DNA of 5,568 bases from positions 1 through 5,568 of the forward strand of contig DNUI01000010.1 of NCBI GenBank assembly GCA_003508565.1, written 5' to 3'. Every line of letters begins with the position of its first letter. Positions within the stretch are counted from its first letter, which is position 1. The DNA is from Syntrophaceae bacterium. Its GTDB lineage: Bacteria > Desulfobacterota > Syntrophia > Syntrophales > UBA2185. Positions 1 to 5,568 of the stretch are shown here, one piece after another. Both the position numbers and the translations under genes were made by a program. Below the pieces are notes generated by a model. The model was not told where the DNA came from and made no database searches. It worked only from the letters and a program-made list of their open reading frames with translations.

Positions 1-2
1 TA

Positions 3-545
3 AGTGAATTATTTGCAGAAGATAAAATTATTCTCGGCTTTCTCAAGATACTGCATTTTTTAGGAAGGTATATAAGAGTCAAAGGAGTGGAAGCCCATTA
101 TATTTCTGTAAAATTGCTTATGGCTGTGTATGATAATCTTGAAAAAGTGTTATTAACGAAAGAAATGGCAGATGCGGAAAAGCACGAAATCTTGTGTAAT
201 GACGCGAAAAAATATAAAGAATGGGTGGAAACCGTAGACCTTGCTGTAAAGAGAGAAGATGCACGGGACAGGGGAGAAGTGCCTCGTGAAGATATAAAAG
301 AGGCAATAACCAAAAAAGATGAAGGGTATATGATTGCGGAACCGATCATTTTATCAAAGACACAAGAAGAGTCACCCGGGAAGGAAACTATTCGTGCACT
401 CAAAGAATCAGCACCGACCGCAGGGGGTACGGAACTGACCCCGCACGAGGCATTTGCATTTGCGGTAGAGGAGATAAAAAAAGTAATCAGTGCGGAATTC
501 AGTGCACTAAGAGCAGAATTGAAACTTTGGAGAAGGGAAAAATAA
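3..545 (+). CDS. C-terminal part of an unrecognised charged helical protein (5' end outside window)
   Basis: The frame ending at the TAA at 543-545 is open without a stop to the left edge of the window, giving at least 180 residues. The first GTG at 87 is a poor start because the purine-rich AAAGGA directly abuts it, leaving no Shine-Dalgarno spacing. The ATG at 120 has no ribosome site either. I therefore read this as the C-terminal part of a longer gene. The first 60 or so residues are hydrophobic-amphipathic (ILGFLKILHFLGRYIR, then SVKLLMAVYDNLEKVLL) and look like packed helices. The middle is rich in Lys, Glu and Asp and probably a linker. The last 35 residues (from about TPHEAFAFAVEEIKK) form a predicted amphipathic, possibly coiled-coil helix. 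There is no signal peptide or clear membrane segment in the visible part. I do not recognise the family. It lies upstream of and in the same direction as the zinc-ribbon and DUF3426 genes, about 110 bases away, so shared transcription is possible but not shown. Confidence 0.7.
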   Translation, partial: SELFAEDKIILGFLKILHFLGRYIRVKGVEAHYISVKLLMAVYDNLEKVLLTKEMADAEKHEILCNDAKKYKEWVETVDLAVKREDARDRGEVPREDIKEAITKKDEGYMIAEPIILSKTQEESPGKETIRALKESAPTAGGTELTPHEAFAFAVEEIKKVISAEFSALRAELKLWRREK

Positions 546-657
546 ATGAACATGACGTGTACAGCATTGTACCGGTGTTTCCCTCTCTGTAGTGTTGAAA
601 TAATGCTGCATTTCTTCGCTTAATTAAAAAATTGGTCTGTCCGGGCGGAATATTGAA

Positions 658-825
658 ATGGTCGTATTTTGTGATGAGTGCGGGGAAAGATATATAATAG
701 AAAATAATGAGATTAAAGAAAAGGTGGTCATAATCAATTGCACTATCTGCCATAATCTCATAAAAATAAGTCTGCCAGACCGTGATGTCAAGAATCGACC
801 GGGTAGCCGAATAACCAGGGGTTGA
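658..825 (+). CDS. Small zinc-ribbon protein, MJ0042 finger-like
   Basis: This 55-residue ORF has four cysteines in two CxxC pairs: C5-D-E-C8 and C28-T-I-C31. The pairs sit on beta-like segments and are separated by 19 residues. This is the layout of the MJ0042/zinc_ribbon_4-5 family, in which a CxxCGxxYxI start is followed by a second CxxC about 20 residues later; here the start reads FCDECGERYII. The four cysteines should bind one zinc ion. The protein has no signal peptide and is expected in the cytoplasm. The ATG at 658 follows a weak GGCGGAA (644-650) at 7-base spacing, and the frame closes upstream at 625. The last 15 residues (RDVKNRPGSRITRG region) are basic and probably unstructured. 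The stop codon overlaps the next gene's ATG (TGATG). In related proteins this ribbon is often the N-terminus of a DUF3426 membrane protein, so the two products may act together. The cysteine pattern makes chance coding unlikely. Confidence 0.8.
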   Translation: MVVFCDECGERYIIENNEIKEKVVIINCTICHNLIKISLPDRDVKNRPGSRITRG

Positions 826-827
826 TG
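816..827 (+). promoter_or_regulatory. Translational coupling site between zinc-ribbon and DUF3426 genes
   Basis: A purine-rich CAGGGG (816-821) lies 3 bases before the ATG at 825. The TGA stop of the zinc-ribbon gene (823-825) shares its last base with that ATG. This TGATG arrangement is a common sign of stop-restart translation, in which ribosomes ending the first gene start the second. The spacing is short for an independent ribosome site. An in-frame alternative start is the ATG at 885, with AGGAAA at 875-880 and 4 bases of spacing. Confidence 0.5.
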
Positions 828-1982
828 AAAAAGGTCCAGGTTCGTAATCAGGTGACAACAAAACGCCAAGAAACAGGAAAGCGCATGACTAGTAAAGATG
901 AATCTTTTGATTTGATTCATGAAAAGCAGGAGCTGGATATTTTTTTGTTAAATATCACGGGTATCCTGTTGTCTGATGAAGTTGTGCGAGAAAAACCTGC
1001 TGCAATAATAAAAGTACAGGAAGCGTTGACAGGAAAAGATCACGATGAAGCAATAGATTTGCTTCGTGAAAAAGAGGATATAGATGCATTCCTGTCCGGT
1101 GTTACAGCCCCCCTTTTGCCTGATAAAGCCATAAAGGAATCGCAGCCAGTTGCTGCAAGAGATGCCATTATGATCCGAGCGCCTTACGATGGTGTATCAG
1201 CGCATGGTGAACCGGAAAGGAAGGATTCTGCAGATGAGGAGAAAATCATTATAGATAGACAAGAAGCGCCTGCAGAAGCTACAGGAAGAGAAGAACAACA
1301 CATTATACTAAAAGAAGAAAAGCTTACGGGAAAAAGCTTGGGCCCTACAGGAATCAAGGCCGAAAAACAGCCTCAACCGGCAGATCGAGGGATAAAGGCC
1401 AAAAGGGCAGTTGCGAAGGAAAGCAAAAAAAATCTACAGGGATCCCGATTACGCGTGGTCGGCCTCTTCGTAGTCTTTATTATCATAACACAGGGTTATT
1501 TATGGTTATATCCCGATGCGGGCTATCAAACCATAGAATGGATGCGCTCCAATATCCCCCTGTTGGATAGGCTCTTGGGGGAACAAAAGGACGCACGGAA
1601 TATTATTATTGATCAGATCGAATGTATAAATGTCAGGCAACGATTCATACAGAATGAATCATTAGGAAACCTCAGAATTATAGAAGGTACAGCAGTCAAT
1701 CAGGCTGATTTTCCTATAGCAAAAGTTAAGGTTATGGGAGAGCTTTTTGATTCCCATGGGCGACTAGTGGCTGCACGAATATCCTCATGCGGGAATATGC
1801 TATCCAATGAAGCGTTAGGGAGGCTTAAAGAAGAAGATATACGCCTTCTATCATCTATTCCCCGTGATGACAAGATCTTGCCGAAAGGGCAGATACCGTT
1901 TATGATTGTCTTCAAACAGGAACCGGTTGAGGTTGCGAAAGCAACTGTAACGGCCGTGGACGCTGAAAGGATCTCACCGTGA
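825..1982 (+). CDS. Single-pass membrane protein with duplicated N-terminal motif and C-terminal DUF3426-like domain
   Basis: 385 residues from the ATG at 825. Reading in order: a basic start; two related motifs at about residues 29-56 and 78-105, sharing D-L-x-x-E-K, F-L, T, L-L and D-x-x-x-x-E; a long charged, Pro/Ala/Lys/Glu-rich linker (about 110-205) ending in many lysines and arginines; one strong transmembrane helix at about 209-228 (RVVGLFVVFIIITQGYLWL); and a C-terminal domain of about 125 residues. The basic flank before the helix predicts the N-terminal half in the cytoplasm and the C-terminal domain outside the inner membrane. The C-terminal domain (about 260-380) has the DUF3426 pattern: a beta strand with G-T-A-V-N, then the pattern V-M-G-E-L-F-D-S-H-G, a conserved-looking Cys at 322, and ILPKGQIPFMIVF near the end. 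DUF3426 has no known function. The gene is coupled to the zinc-ribbon gene before it. An alternative start is the ATG at 885, which has a better-spaced ribosome site and would remove 20 residues but keep all domains. Confidence 0.85.
   Translation: MKKVQVRNQVTTKRQETGKRMTSKDESFDLIHEKQELDIFLLNITGILLSDEVVREKPAAIIKVQEALTGKDHDEAIDLLREKEDIDAFLSGVTAPLLPDKAIKESQPVAARDAIMIRAPYDGVSAHGEPERKDSADEEKIIIDRQEAPAEATGREEQHIILKEEKLTGKSLGPTGIKAEKQPQPADRGIKAKRAVAKESKKNLQGSRLRVVGLFVVFIIITQGYLWLYPDAGYQTIEWMRSNIPLLDRLLGEQKDARNIIIDQIECINVRQRFIQNESLGNLRIIEGTAVNQADFPIAKVKVMGELFDSHGRLVAARISSCGNMLSNEALGRLKEEDIRLLSSIPRDDKILPKGQIPFMIVFKQEPVEVAKATVTAVDAERISP
909..1139 (+). repeat. Two diverged copies of a ~28-residue protein motif inside the DUF3426 gene
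   Basis: The segments encoded at 909-992 and 1056-1139 align without gaps. By eye 12 of 28 residues are identical and many others are conservative (Leu/Ile, Arg/Lys, Val/Ile, Glu/Asp). Shared positions include D-L, E-K, the D of D-x-F-L, T, L-L, D and the final E. The start-to-start distance is 49 residues (147 bases). The similarity is at protein level and the DNA has diverged, so this is an old internal duplication. I do not recognise the motif. Confidence 0.75.
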
Positions 1983-1997
1983 GATCTTTCGCACAGG

Positions 1998-2015
1998 GCC
2001 CCTCTCTGGAGGGGC
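1998..2015. terminator. GC-rich hairpin between converging genes, possible bidirectional terminator
   Basis: GCCCCTC and GAGGGGC form a perfect 7-bp stem around a 4-base loop (TCTG). It sits 15 bases after the DUF3426 stop and about 60 bases after the stop of the minus-strand ATPase gene. Neither strand has a clear run of U after the stem, so it is not a textbook intrinsic terminator. Position and stability suggest a shared end of transcription or an RNA 3'-end stabiliser. Nothing else is seen in the 1983-2074 gap. Confidence 0.45.
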
Positions 2016-2074
2016 ATCCCTTGGACACTCCCATGCAATAGATTCTGTAACATTTGTGTATCATGCACATGGTG

Positions 2075-4516
2075 TTATTTTATGCATGCCCTGAATACCT
2101 GCCTCAAATCGGTGAGGCCTATTATTGCTTTTGAGATACCATCCTGAAGCAGTGTTCTCATCCCTTCAAAAATGGCATTTTCCCGCATTGTTTCAATAGA
2201 CTCACGTTTGAGGATTAGTCTTTTGATTGTATCTGTATTGATGAGAAGCTCATGAATACCCATCCTGCCTTTGTACCCTGAATTGCCACATGCATCACAG
2301 CCTTTTGGACGGTAAAGTATCAGGCTTTTTTGGTCAGGCACGTTCAGTTTATCAAACAAATTCTTGCCATAAGCGCTCACTATTTCTTTGTATTCTTCAG
2401 GTGAGGGGTGATACGCTTCTTTGCACTTTTTGCATAGTGTCCTCACCAACCTTTGCGCGAGAATACCGAGGAGAGAATCGGAGAAGTTAAAAGGATCGAT
2501 TCCTATGTCAAGAAGCCTGGTAATTGTTTCTGGTGCGCTGTTCGTATGCAGGGTGCTGAAGACCAAATGCCCCGTCAGTGAGGCTTCCACTGCGATTTTG
2601 GATGTTTCATAGTCCCTCATTTCACCAACCATGATAACGTCAGGGTCAGACCTGAGGAAGGCCCGCATGGCGGCTGCAAAATCGAATCCAATTTTAGGGT
2701 GCACCTGAACCTGTCGCAGTCCGCGCTGGGTAATTTCAACCGGGTCCTCTGCTGTCCATATTTTTCTGTCTGATGTATTGATATGGCGTAAGGCTGCGTG
2801 CAGCATTGTTGTTTTTCCCGAGCCGGTAGGCCCGACCACAAGAATTATCCCGTACGGTTTTTCACAGATCTTGAGCAGTTCTTTATAATTTCTTTTAGTT
2901 AATCCCATAGCTTCAAGGGGCACTAATTTCCCCGAGGTTAAAATACGCATCACTACATCTTCGAGATTTTCTGTAGTCGGTACTGTGGCTACACGCAGTT
3001 CGATTGTCTTCCCGTCGGGGCTCTTTGTTTTAATCTTCCCATCCTGGGGTATCCTTCTCGAGGTTATATCGAGATTGGACATAATTTTAATCCTGGAAAC
3101 CAAAGCAGCTCTGTAACTATACGGAACGGTAAGATGATTGATACATGCGCCATCAATCCTGTAACGGATGCCCACGCTCCCCGCTTCCGCGTCAGGTTCG
3201 ATATGAATATCCGAAGCTCCTTTAGTATATGCTTCATTTATTATCTTGTTTACAAGCTGTATGATTTCATTGTCCGATTCTTTGACAAATGTTTCCTTTA
3301 TGGCAGCTTTTGGGGCCATATGGAGTGACTCGGAGATTACCGTGCTCTCAAGCTCTCTGGTTCGTTGCTCATCGTCATCGGTGACTGCCCCGTCGTCAAC
3401 AAGTTGCATCAGTTCTTCTTCTGATTCCTGGACGGTTGCTTCACTATCAAAGGCGGCTTCATCTTTATCATCTTTTTCAGCAGTATCAATTTCAGGTGGT
3501 TCAGCAACATCTTCCTGGTATGAATGATTAATGAATTTAATAATGTCTTCCGGCAAGGCGACATCGTATTTTAACGTTTTTAAATTCAAAATACTCTCGA
3601 TAGATTCCCGTTTCCTTTTGTTATGGGGATCATCAACAAGTATATGCAGGCAACCATCAACTTCTTCAAATGGGATCCAGAGGTTACGAAGCAGGAGTCT
3701 TTTTTCAAGATTTGCTAATAGATAGTCCGGAATTGAAGTGTTCCGATCAAATGAGATAAATCTGCATTGATAATATTCTTCCAGTGATTTACGGATATTG
3801 TTCTTGGAAATATCGTATTTTCTTATTAATATGGTTTCCAGTGGTTCCTTATTGGCTATCGCTTCGTTCTTTGCTTTTTCCAATTCCTCTTCACTGATTA
3901 AATTCTGACTGATGAGGTATCCGAATTTTACCCCCCTGATTTTCGACGGGTCCTTTTTTTGGTGTTTGTGAAAAGCTGTTCCCAACGCTTCTGCAACATC
4001 GTGCAATATCACCGGTTCTTCCTCCGCAAATGCGACGGAAGGATCGACCTTATTTATTATCTGAATGACACCCATTAAATTGTTGTTGTATAAAATGGGA
4101 GCAGCCATGACCTGTCTCGTACAAAAACCTGTTCTTATGTCTAACTCCGTATCGAAAGTCAGTTCCTTGTCAATGTTTTTCAGTTCATCTTTATCATACG
4201 CATCAGAAATGGTTACAGAGTTTCTGGTAGCGGCGACATAACCCGGTATGGTTCGCTTGTTGATGGGCAGCCTTAACTCTCCTGGCTGGTTACTGTCAGA
4301 ATCAAAGGTGTACATATCTTTTTTTGAACGGTCTACAGCATATATAGTAACTGCCTCAACCCTGAAGAGATTTAAAATATGATCTTTCGTGCCTCCGATC
4401 ACCTGTTGTGTATTCTCTGCGGTATTGATTAAATCCGTGATATCCTGCAGTATGTCCTGCACGCGCTGAAATTCTTTCAGCTCGGAAATCTCATCAAATT
4501 CATTCACATTATCCAT
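2075..4516 (-). CDS. GAF-MshEN-GspE/PilB-type secretion ATPase
   Basis: This 813-residue protein belongs to the hexameric ATPases that power type II secretion or type IV pilus assembly at the cytoplasmic face of the inner membrane. Domains in order: a GAF domain at about 25-185, with an INK...F pattern near residues 154-163; an MshEN/T2SSE_N domain at about 196-332; an acidic linker at about 335-390 with some 24 Asp/Glu; and a complete ATPase core. The core shows ASDIHIEP (434-441), RRIPQDGKI (487-495), Walker A GPTGSGKTT (562-570), an Asp box with AEDPVE (589-594), Walker B DPDVIMVGEMRD (624-635) and a His box with TGHLVFSTLHT (648-658). A zinc site has C695-x2-C698 and C740-x2-C743, followed by GYKGRMGIHELL. 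All catalytic motifs look intact. The ATG at 4516 is chosen over a TTG at 4552 because GAGGA lies 8 bases before it. No membrane partner (GspF/PilC), pilin or secretin gene is in the window. It follows fcl by 2 bases. GspE, PilB or MshE roles cannot be told apart from this alone. Confidence 0.92.
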   Translation of the reverse strand: MDNVNEFDEISELKEFQRVQDILQDITDLINTAENTQQVIGGTKDHILNLFRVEAVTIYAVDRSKKDMYTFDSDSNQPGELRLPINKRTIPGYVAATRNSVTISDAYDKDELKNIDKELTFDTELDIRTGFCTRQVMAAPILYNNNLMGVIQIINKVDPSVAFAEEEPVILHDVAEALGTAFHKHQKKDPSKIRGVKFGYLISQNLISEEELEKAKNEAIANKEPLETILIRKYDISKNNIRKSLEEYYQCRFISFDRNTSIPDYLLANLEKRLLLRNLWIPFEEVDGCLHILVDDPHNKRKRESIESILNLKTLKYDVALPEDIIKFINHSYQEDVAEPPEIDTAEKDDKDEAAFDSEATVQESEEELMQLVDDGAVTDDDEQRTRELESTVISESLHMAPKAAIKETFVKESDNEIIQLVNKIINEAYTKGASDIHIEPDAEAGSVGIRYRIDGACINHLTVPYSYRAALVSRIKIMSNLDITSRRIPQDGKIKTKSPDGKTIELRVATVPTTENLEDVVMRILTSGKLVPLEAMGLTKRNYKELLKICEKPYGIILVVGPTGSGKTTMLHAALRHINTSDRKIWTAEDPVEITQRGLRQVQVHPKIGFDFAAAMRAFLRSDPDVIMVGEMRDYETSKIAVEASLTGHLVFSTLHTNSAPETITRLLDIGIDPFNFSDSLLGILAQRLVRTLCKKCKEAYHPSPEEYKEIVSAYGKNLFDKLNVPDQKSLILYRPKGCDACGNSGYKGRMGIHELLINTDTIKRLILKRESIETMRENAIFEGMRTLLQDGISKAIIGLTDLRQVFRACIK

Positions 4517-4518
4517 AT

Positions 4519-5463
4519 CTATTGTTCCTCTGATCTGGAGGCATAATACCAATCTATTGTTTTCTTCAAACCATCCCGCAGGTTTGTCTTAGCACGAAAG
4601 CCGAATTCCTGGAGGGCTCTCATGGTATCAAGCATTCTGCGTGGCTGGCCGTCAGGCTTGGTTTCATCCCAGGTAATCTTTCCTTTAAATTGTGTTAGTT
4701 CAGCAATCATATGAACGAGGTCTCTTATCGATATCTCAAAGCCGGCGCCAATGTTGACAGGTTCACTTTTATTATATGCCGCCGCGGCTAACAAGATGGC
4801 TTCAGCGGCATCTTCCACATAGAGGAATTCGCGTGTCGCCACCCCGGTTCCCCAGACGACAATCTCTTTTTCATTATTCAGATTTGCATCGATACATTTT
4901 TTAATCAACGCTGGGATAACATGGGAAGATTTAGGATCGAAATTATCGCCGGGTCCATAAAGATTTACGGGGAGCAGAAATATGGAATTGAACCCGTACT
5001 GCTGCCGGTAGGCCTGGGATTGCACTAACATCATTTTTTTTGCGAGACCGTACGGTGCATTTGTTTCTTCAGGATAGCCATTCCAGATATCGTCTTCTCT
5101 GAAGGGGACAGGAGCGAACTTCGGGTATGAGCAGATTGTTCCTATAGCGACGAACTTCTCGATGTTTCTCAGGTACCCTTCGTGAATGAGCTGGGTGTCC
5201 ATGATCAGGTTTGTATAGAACAGGGATGCCGGATTTTCTTTGTTATACCCGATGCCGCCTACCCTGGCAGCCAGGTGAATAACGATATCCGGTTTTTTAT
5301 CTTCATACATCCGCCTAATGTCGTCGAGGTTGATGAGGTTGTAGTCTGAAGAACTGATGGCATCAAAATGAGCGCATCCGTACTCTTTAAGTTTCTCAAC
5401 CACATGCAAACCCAGGAAGCCTTTCCCGCCAGTAACGGTTATTTTTTTATCTTTCAATGACAT
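4519..5463 (-). CDS. fcl: GDP-L-fucose synthase (GDP-4-keto-6-deoxy-D-mannose epimerase/reductase)
   Basis: 314 residues, close to the 321 of E. coli Fcl (WcaG). It is a cytoplasmic short-chain dehydrogenase-type enzyme that epimerises GDP-4-keto-6-deoxy-D-mannose at C3 and C5 and then reduces it with NADPH to GDP-L-fucose. Visible landmarks are the Rossmann motif TGGKGFLG (11-18), HLAARVGGIGYN (63-74), IGTICSYPK (107-115), the Y138-x3-K142 pair in APYGLAKK, VNLYGPGDNF (166-175), SHVIPAL with His181, and KPDGQPRRMLD (269-279). Cys111 and His181 match the proposed acid/base residues of the E. coli enzyme (Cys109, His179). The usual catalytic Ser107 is Thr109 here, which should keep the hydroxyl. 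The ATG at 5463 is preferred; a GTG at 5478 would add five residues that overlap the upstream gene. It starts 1 base after the probable gmd gene, which supplies its substrate, and ends 2 bases before the ATPase gene, so all three are probably one operon. Confidence 0.93.
   Translation of the reverse strand: MSLKDKKITVTGGKGFLGLHVVEKLKEYGCAHFDAISSSDYNLINLDDIRRMYEDKKPDIVIHLAARVGGIGYNKENPASLFYTNLIMDTQLIHEGYLRNIEKFVAIGTICSYPKFAPVPFREDDIWNGYPEETNAPYGLAKKMMLVQSQAYRQQYGFNSIFLLPVNLYGPGDNFDPKSSHVIPALIKKCIDANLNNEKEIVVWGTGVATREFLYVEDAAEAILLAAAAYNKSEPVNIGAGFEISIRDLVHMIAELTQFKGKITWDETKPDGQPRRMLDTMRALQEFGFRAKTNLRDGLKKTIDWYYASRSEEQ
4525..4531 (-). promoter_or_regulatory. Shine-Dalgarno site for the GAF-GspE ATPase, inside the end of fcl
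   Basis: On the minus strand AGAGGAA ends 8 bases before the ATG at 4516, a near-ideal ribosome site. It lies within the last codons of fcl. This decides the ATPase start in favour of 4516 and against the in-frame TTG at 4552, which would add 12 residues overlapping fcl. Confidence 0.75.
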
Positions 5464-5464
5464 T

Positions 5465-5568
5465 TTAGTGCATTTCACAATTCATGTATCCGGCATCTTT
5501 CAGCGTCTTTTCTTTTTTTGCGAGCTCCATGTCAGACTCGATCATCATGTCAATTAACTGATCAAAGC
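5465..5568 (-). CDS. gmd: Probable GDP-mannose 4,6-dehydratase, last 33 codons only
   Basis: On the minus strand an open frame runs from the right edge to a TAA at 5465-5467, giving 33 residues that begin FDQLIDMMIESDMELAKKEK. This resembles the C-terminus of many Gmd proteins, where a (S)F-x-x-L-V/I-x-x-M-V/I-x-x-D-x-x-x-A helix is followed by a short charged tail and LK-x-x-G-Y. The two bases before the first full codon are GC, which fits the usual Ser but does not prove it. Gmd converts GDP-mannose to GDP-4-keto-6-deoxy-mannose, the substrate of Fcl. Its gene very often sits directly before fcl, as here with one base between stop and start. The catalytic part is outside the window, so the name rests on the tail and on context. 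Confidence 0.7.
   Translation of the reverse strand, partial: FDQLIDMMIESDMELAKKEKTLKDAGYMNCEMH

Noticed and set aside
98..553. Minus-strand open frame opposite the first gene
   Set aside because: Its translation is Ser/Phe-rich low-quality sequence without a recognisable domain, and it mirrors a better plus-strand frame that extends beyond the window.
595..626. Sigma-70 promoter with TTGAAA and an AT-rich -10 before the zinc-ribbon gene
   Set aside because: TTGAAA (595-600) is a fair -35, but the AT-rich TAATTA (621-626) is 20 bases away, and the hexamer at 17-base spacing matches TATAAT poorly.
499..920. Two minus-strand open frames over the zinc-ribbon gene and its upstream gap
   Set aside because: No domain or ribosome site was seen, and the plus strand here encodes a clear four-cysteine zinc ribbon.
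1700..2068. Minus-strand open frame at the end of the DUF3426 gene
   Set aside because: It is antisense to a well-supported DUF3426-like domain, contains the intergenic hairpin and shows no family signature.
2617..2841. Minus-strand frame overlapping the Walker A region in another frame
   Set aside because: It is a frame shadow of the ATPase core, whose own frame carries all conserved motifs.
2290..3725. Several short plus-strand frames inside the ATPase gene
   Set aside because: They are antisense to conserved ATPase and linker coding sequence. The Ser-rich one at 3246-3527 is simply the complement of the acidic linker.
4517..4552. TTG at 4552 as the ATPase start
   Set aside because: It would overlap fcl by 34 bases. 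The ATG at 4516 has a strong, well-spaced ribosome site.
5464..5478. GTG at 5478 as the fcl start
   Set aside because: It adds five residues not expected before the Rossmann fold and overlaps the upstream gene. The ATG at 5463 follows that gene's stop by one base.
1..5568. CRISPR array, insertion sequence, tRNA or rRNA
   Set aside because: No regularly spaced direct DNA repeats, transposase motifs, terminal inverted repeats or structural RNA signatures were found on either strand.

Overview
The window shows two gene groups facing each other and meeting at a short gap (about 1983-2074). The base composition is moderate, the genes are tightly packed, and there is a type II secretion/type IV pilus ATPase and a zinc-ribbon/DUF3426 pair. 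This suggests a Gram-negative bacterium of the deltaproteobacterial (Desulfobacterota) kind or a relative. That placement is an inference from gene families; no rRNA or other marker is present.

Left half, plus strand. The window opens inside an unrecognised, charged, helical protein (3-545) whose reading frame is open to the left edge, so its true start lies outside. After about 110 noncoding bases comes a 55-residue zinc-ribbon protein (658-825) with two CxxC pairs, of the MJ0042 finger-like type. Its TGA overlaps by one base the ATG of a 385-residue single-pass membrane protein (825-1982). That protein carries two copies of an unrecognised motif of about 28 residues, a charged linker, one transmembrane helix and a C-terminal DUF3426-like domain. 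Zinc ribbon and DUF3426 are often parts of one protein; here they are two coupled genes.

Centre. The two groups converge on a 92-base gap holding a perfect GC-rich hairpin (1998-2015) without a clear U-tract. It may be a shared terminator.

Right half, minus strand, read from the right edge. The tail of a probable GDP-mannose 4,6-dehydratase (gmd, 5465-5568) is followed after 1 base by GDP-L-fucose synthase (fcl, 4519-5463). After 2 more bases comes a large 813-residue GspE/PilB-family ATPase (2075-4516). gmd and fcl together convert GDP-mannose to GDP-L-fucose for surface polysaccharide. The ATPase is unusual: a GAF sensor domain, then an MshEN-type domain whose ligand signature looks eroded, a strongly acidic linker, and a complete secretion ATPase core with its tetracysteine zinc site.

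The most noteworthy points are the GAF-MshEN-GspE ATPase co-transcribed with nucleotide-sugar genes, and the split zinc-ribbon/DUF3426 pair with its duplicated motif. No mobile element, CRISPR array, rRNA or tRNA was seen.
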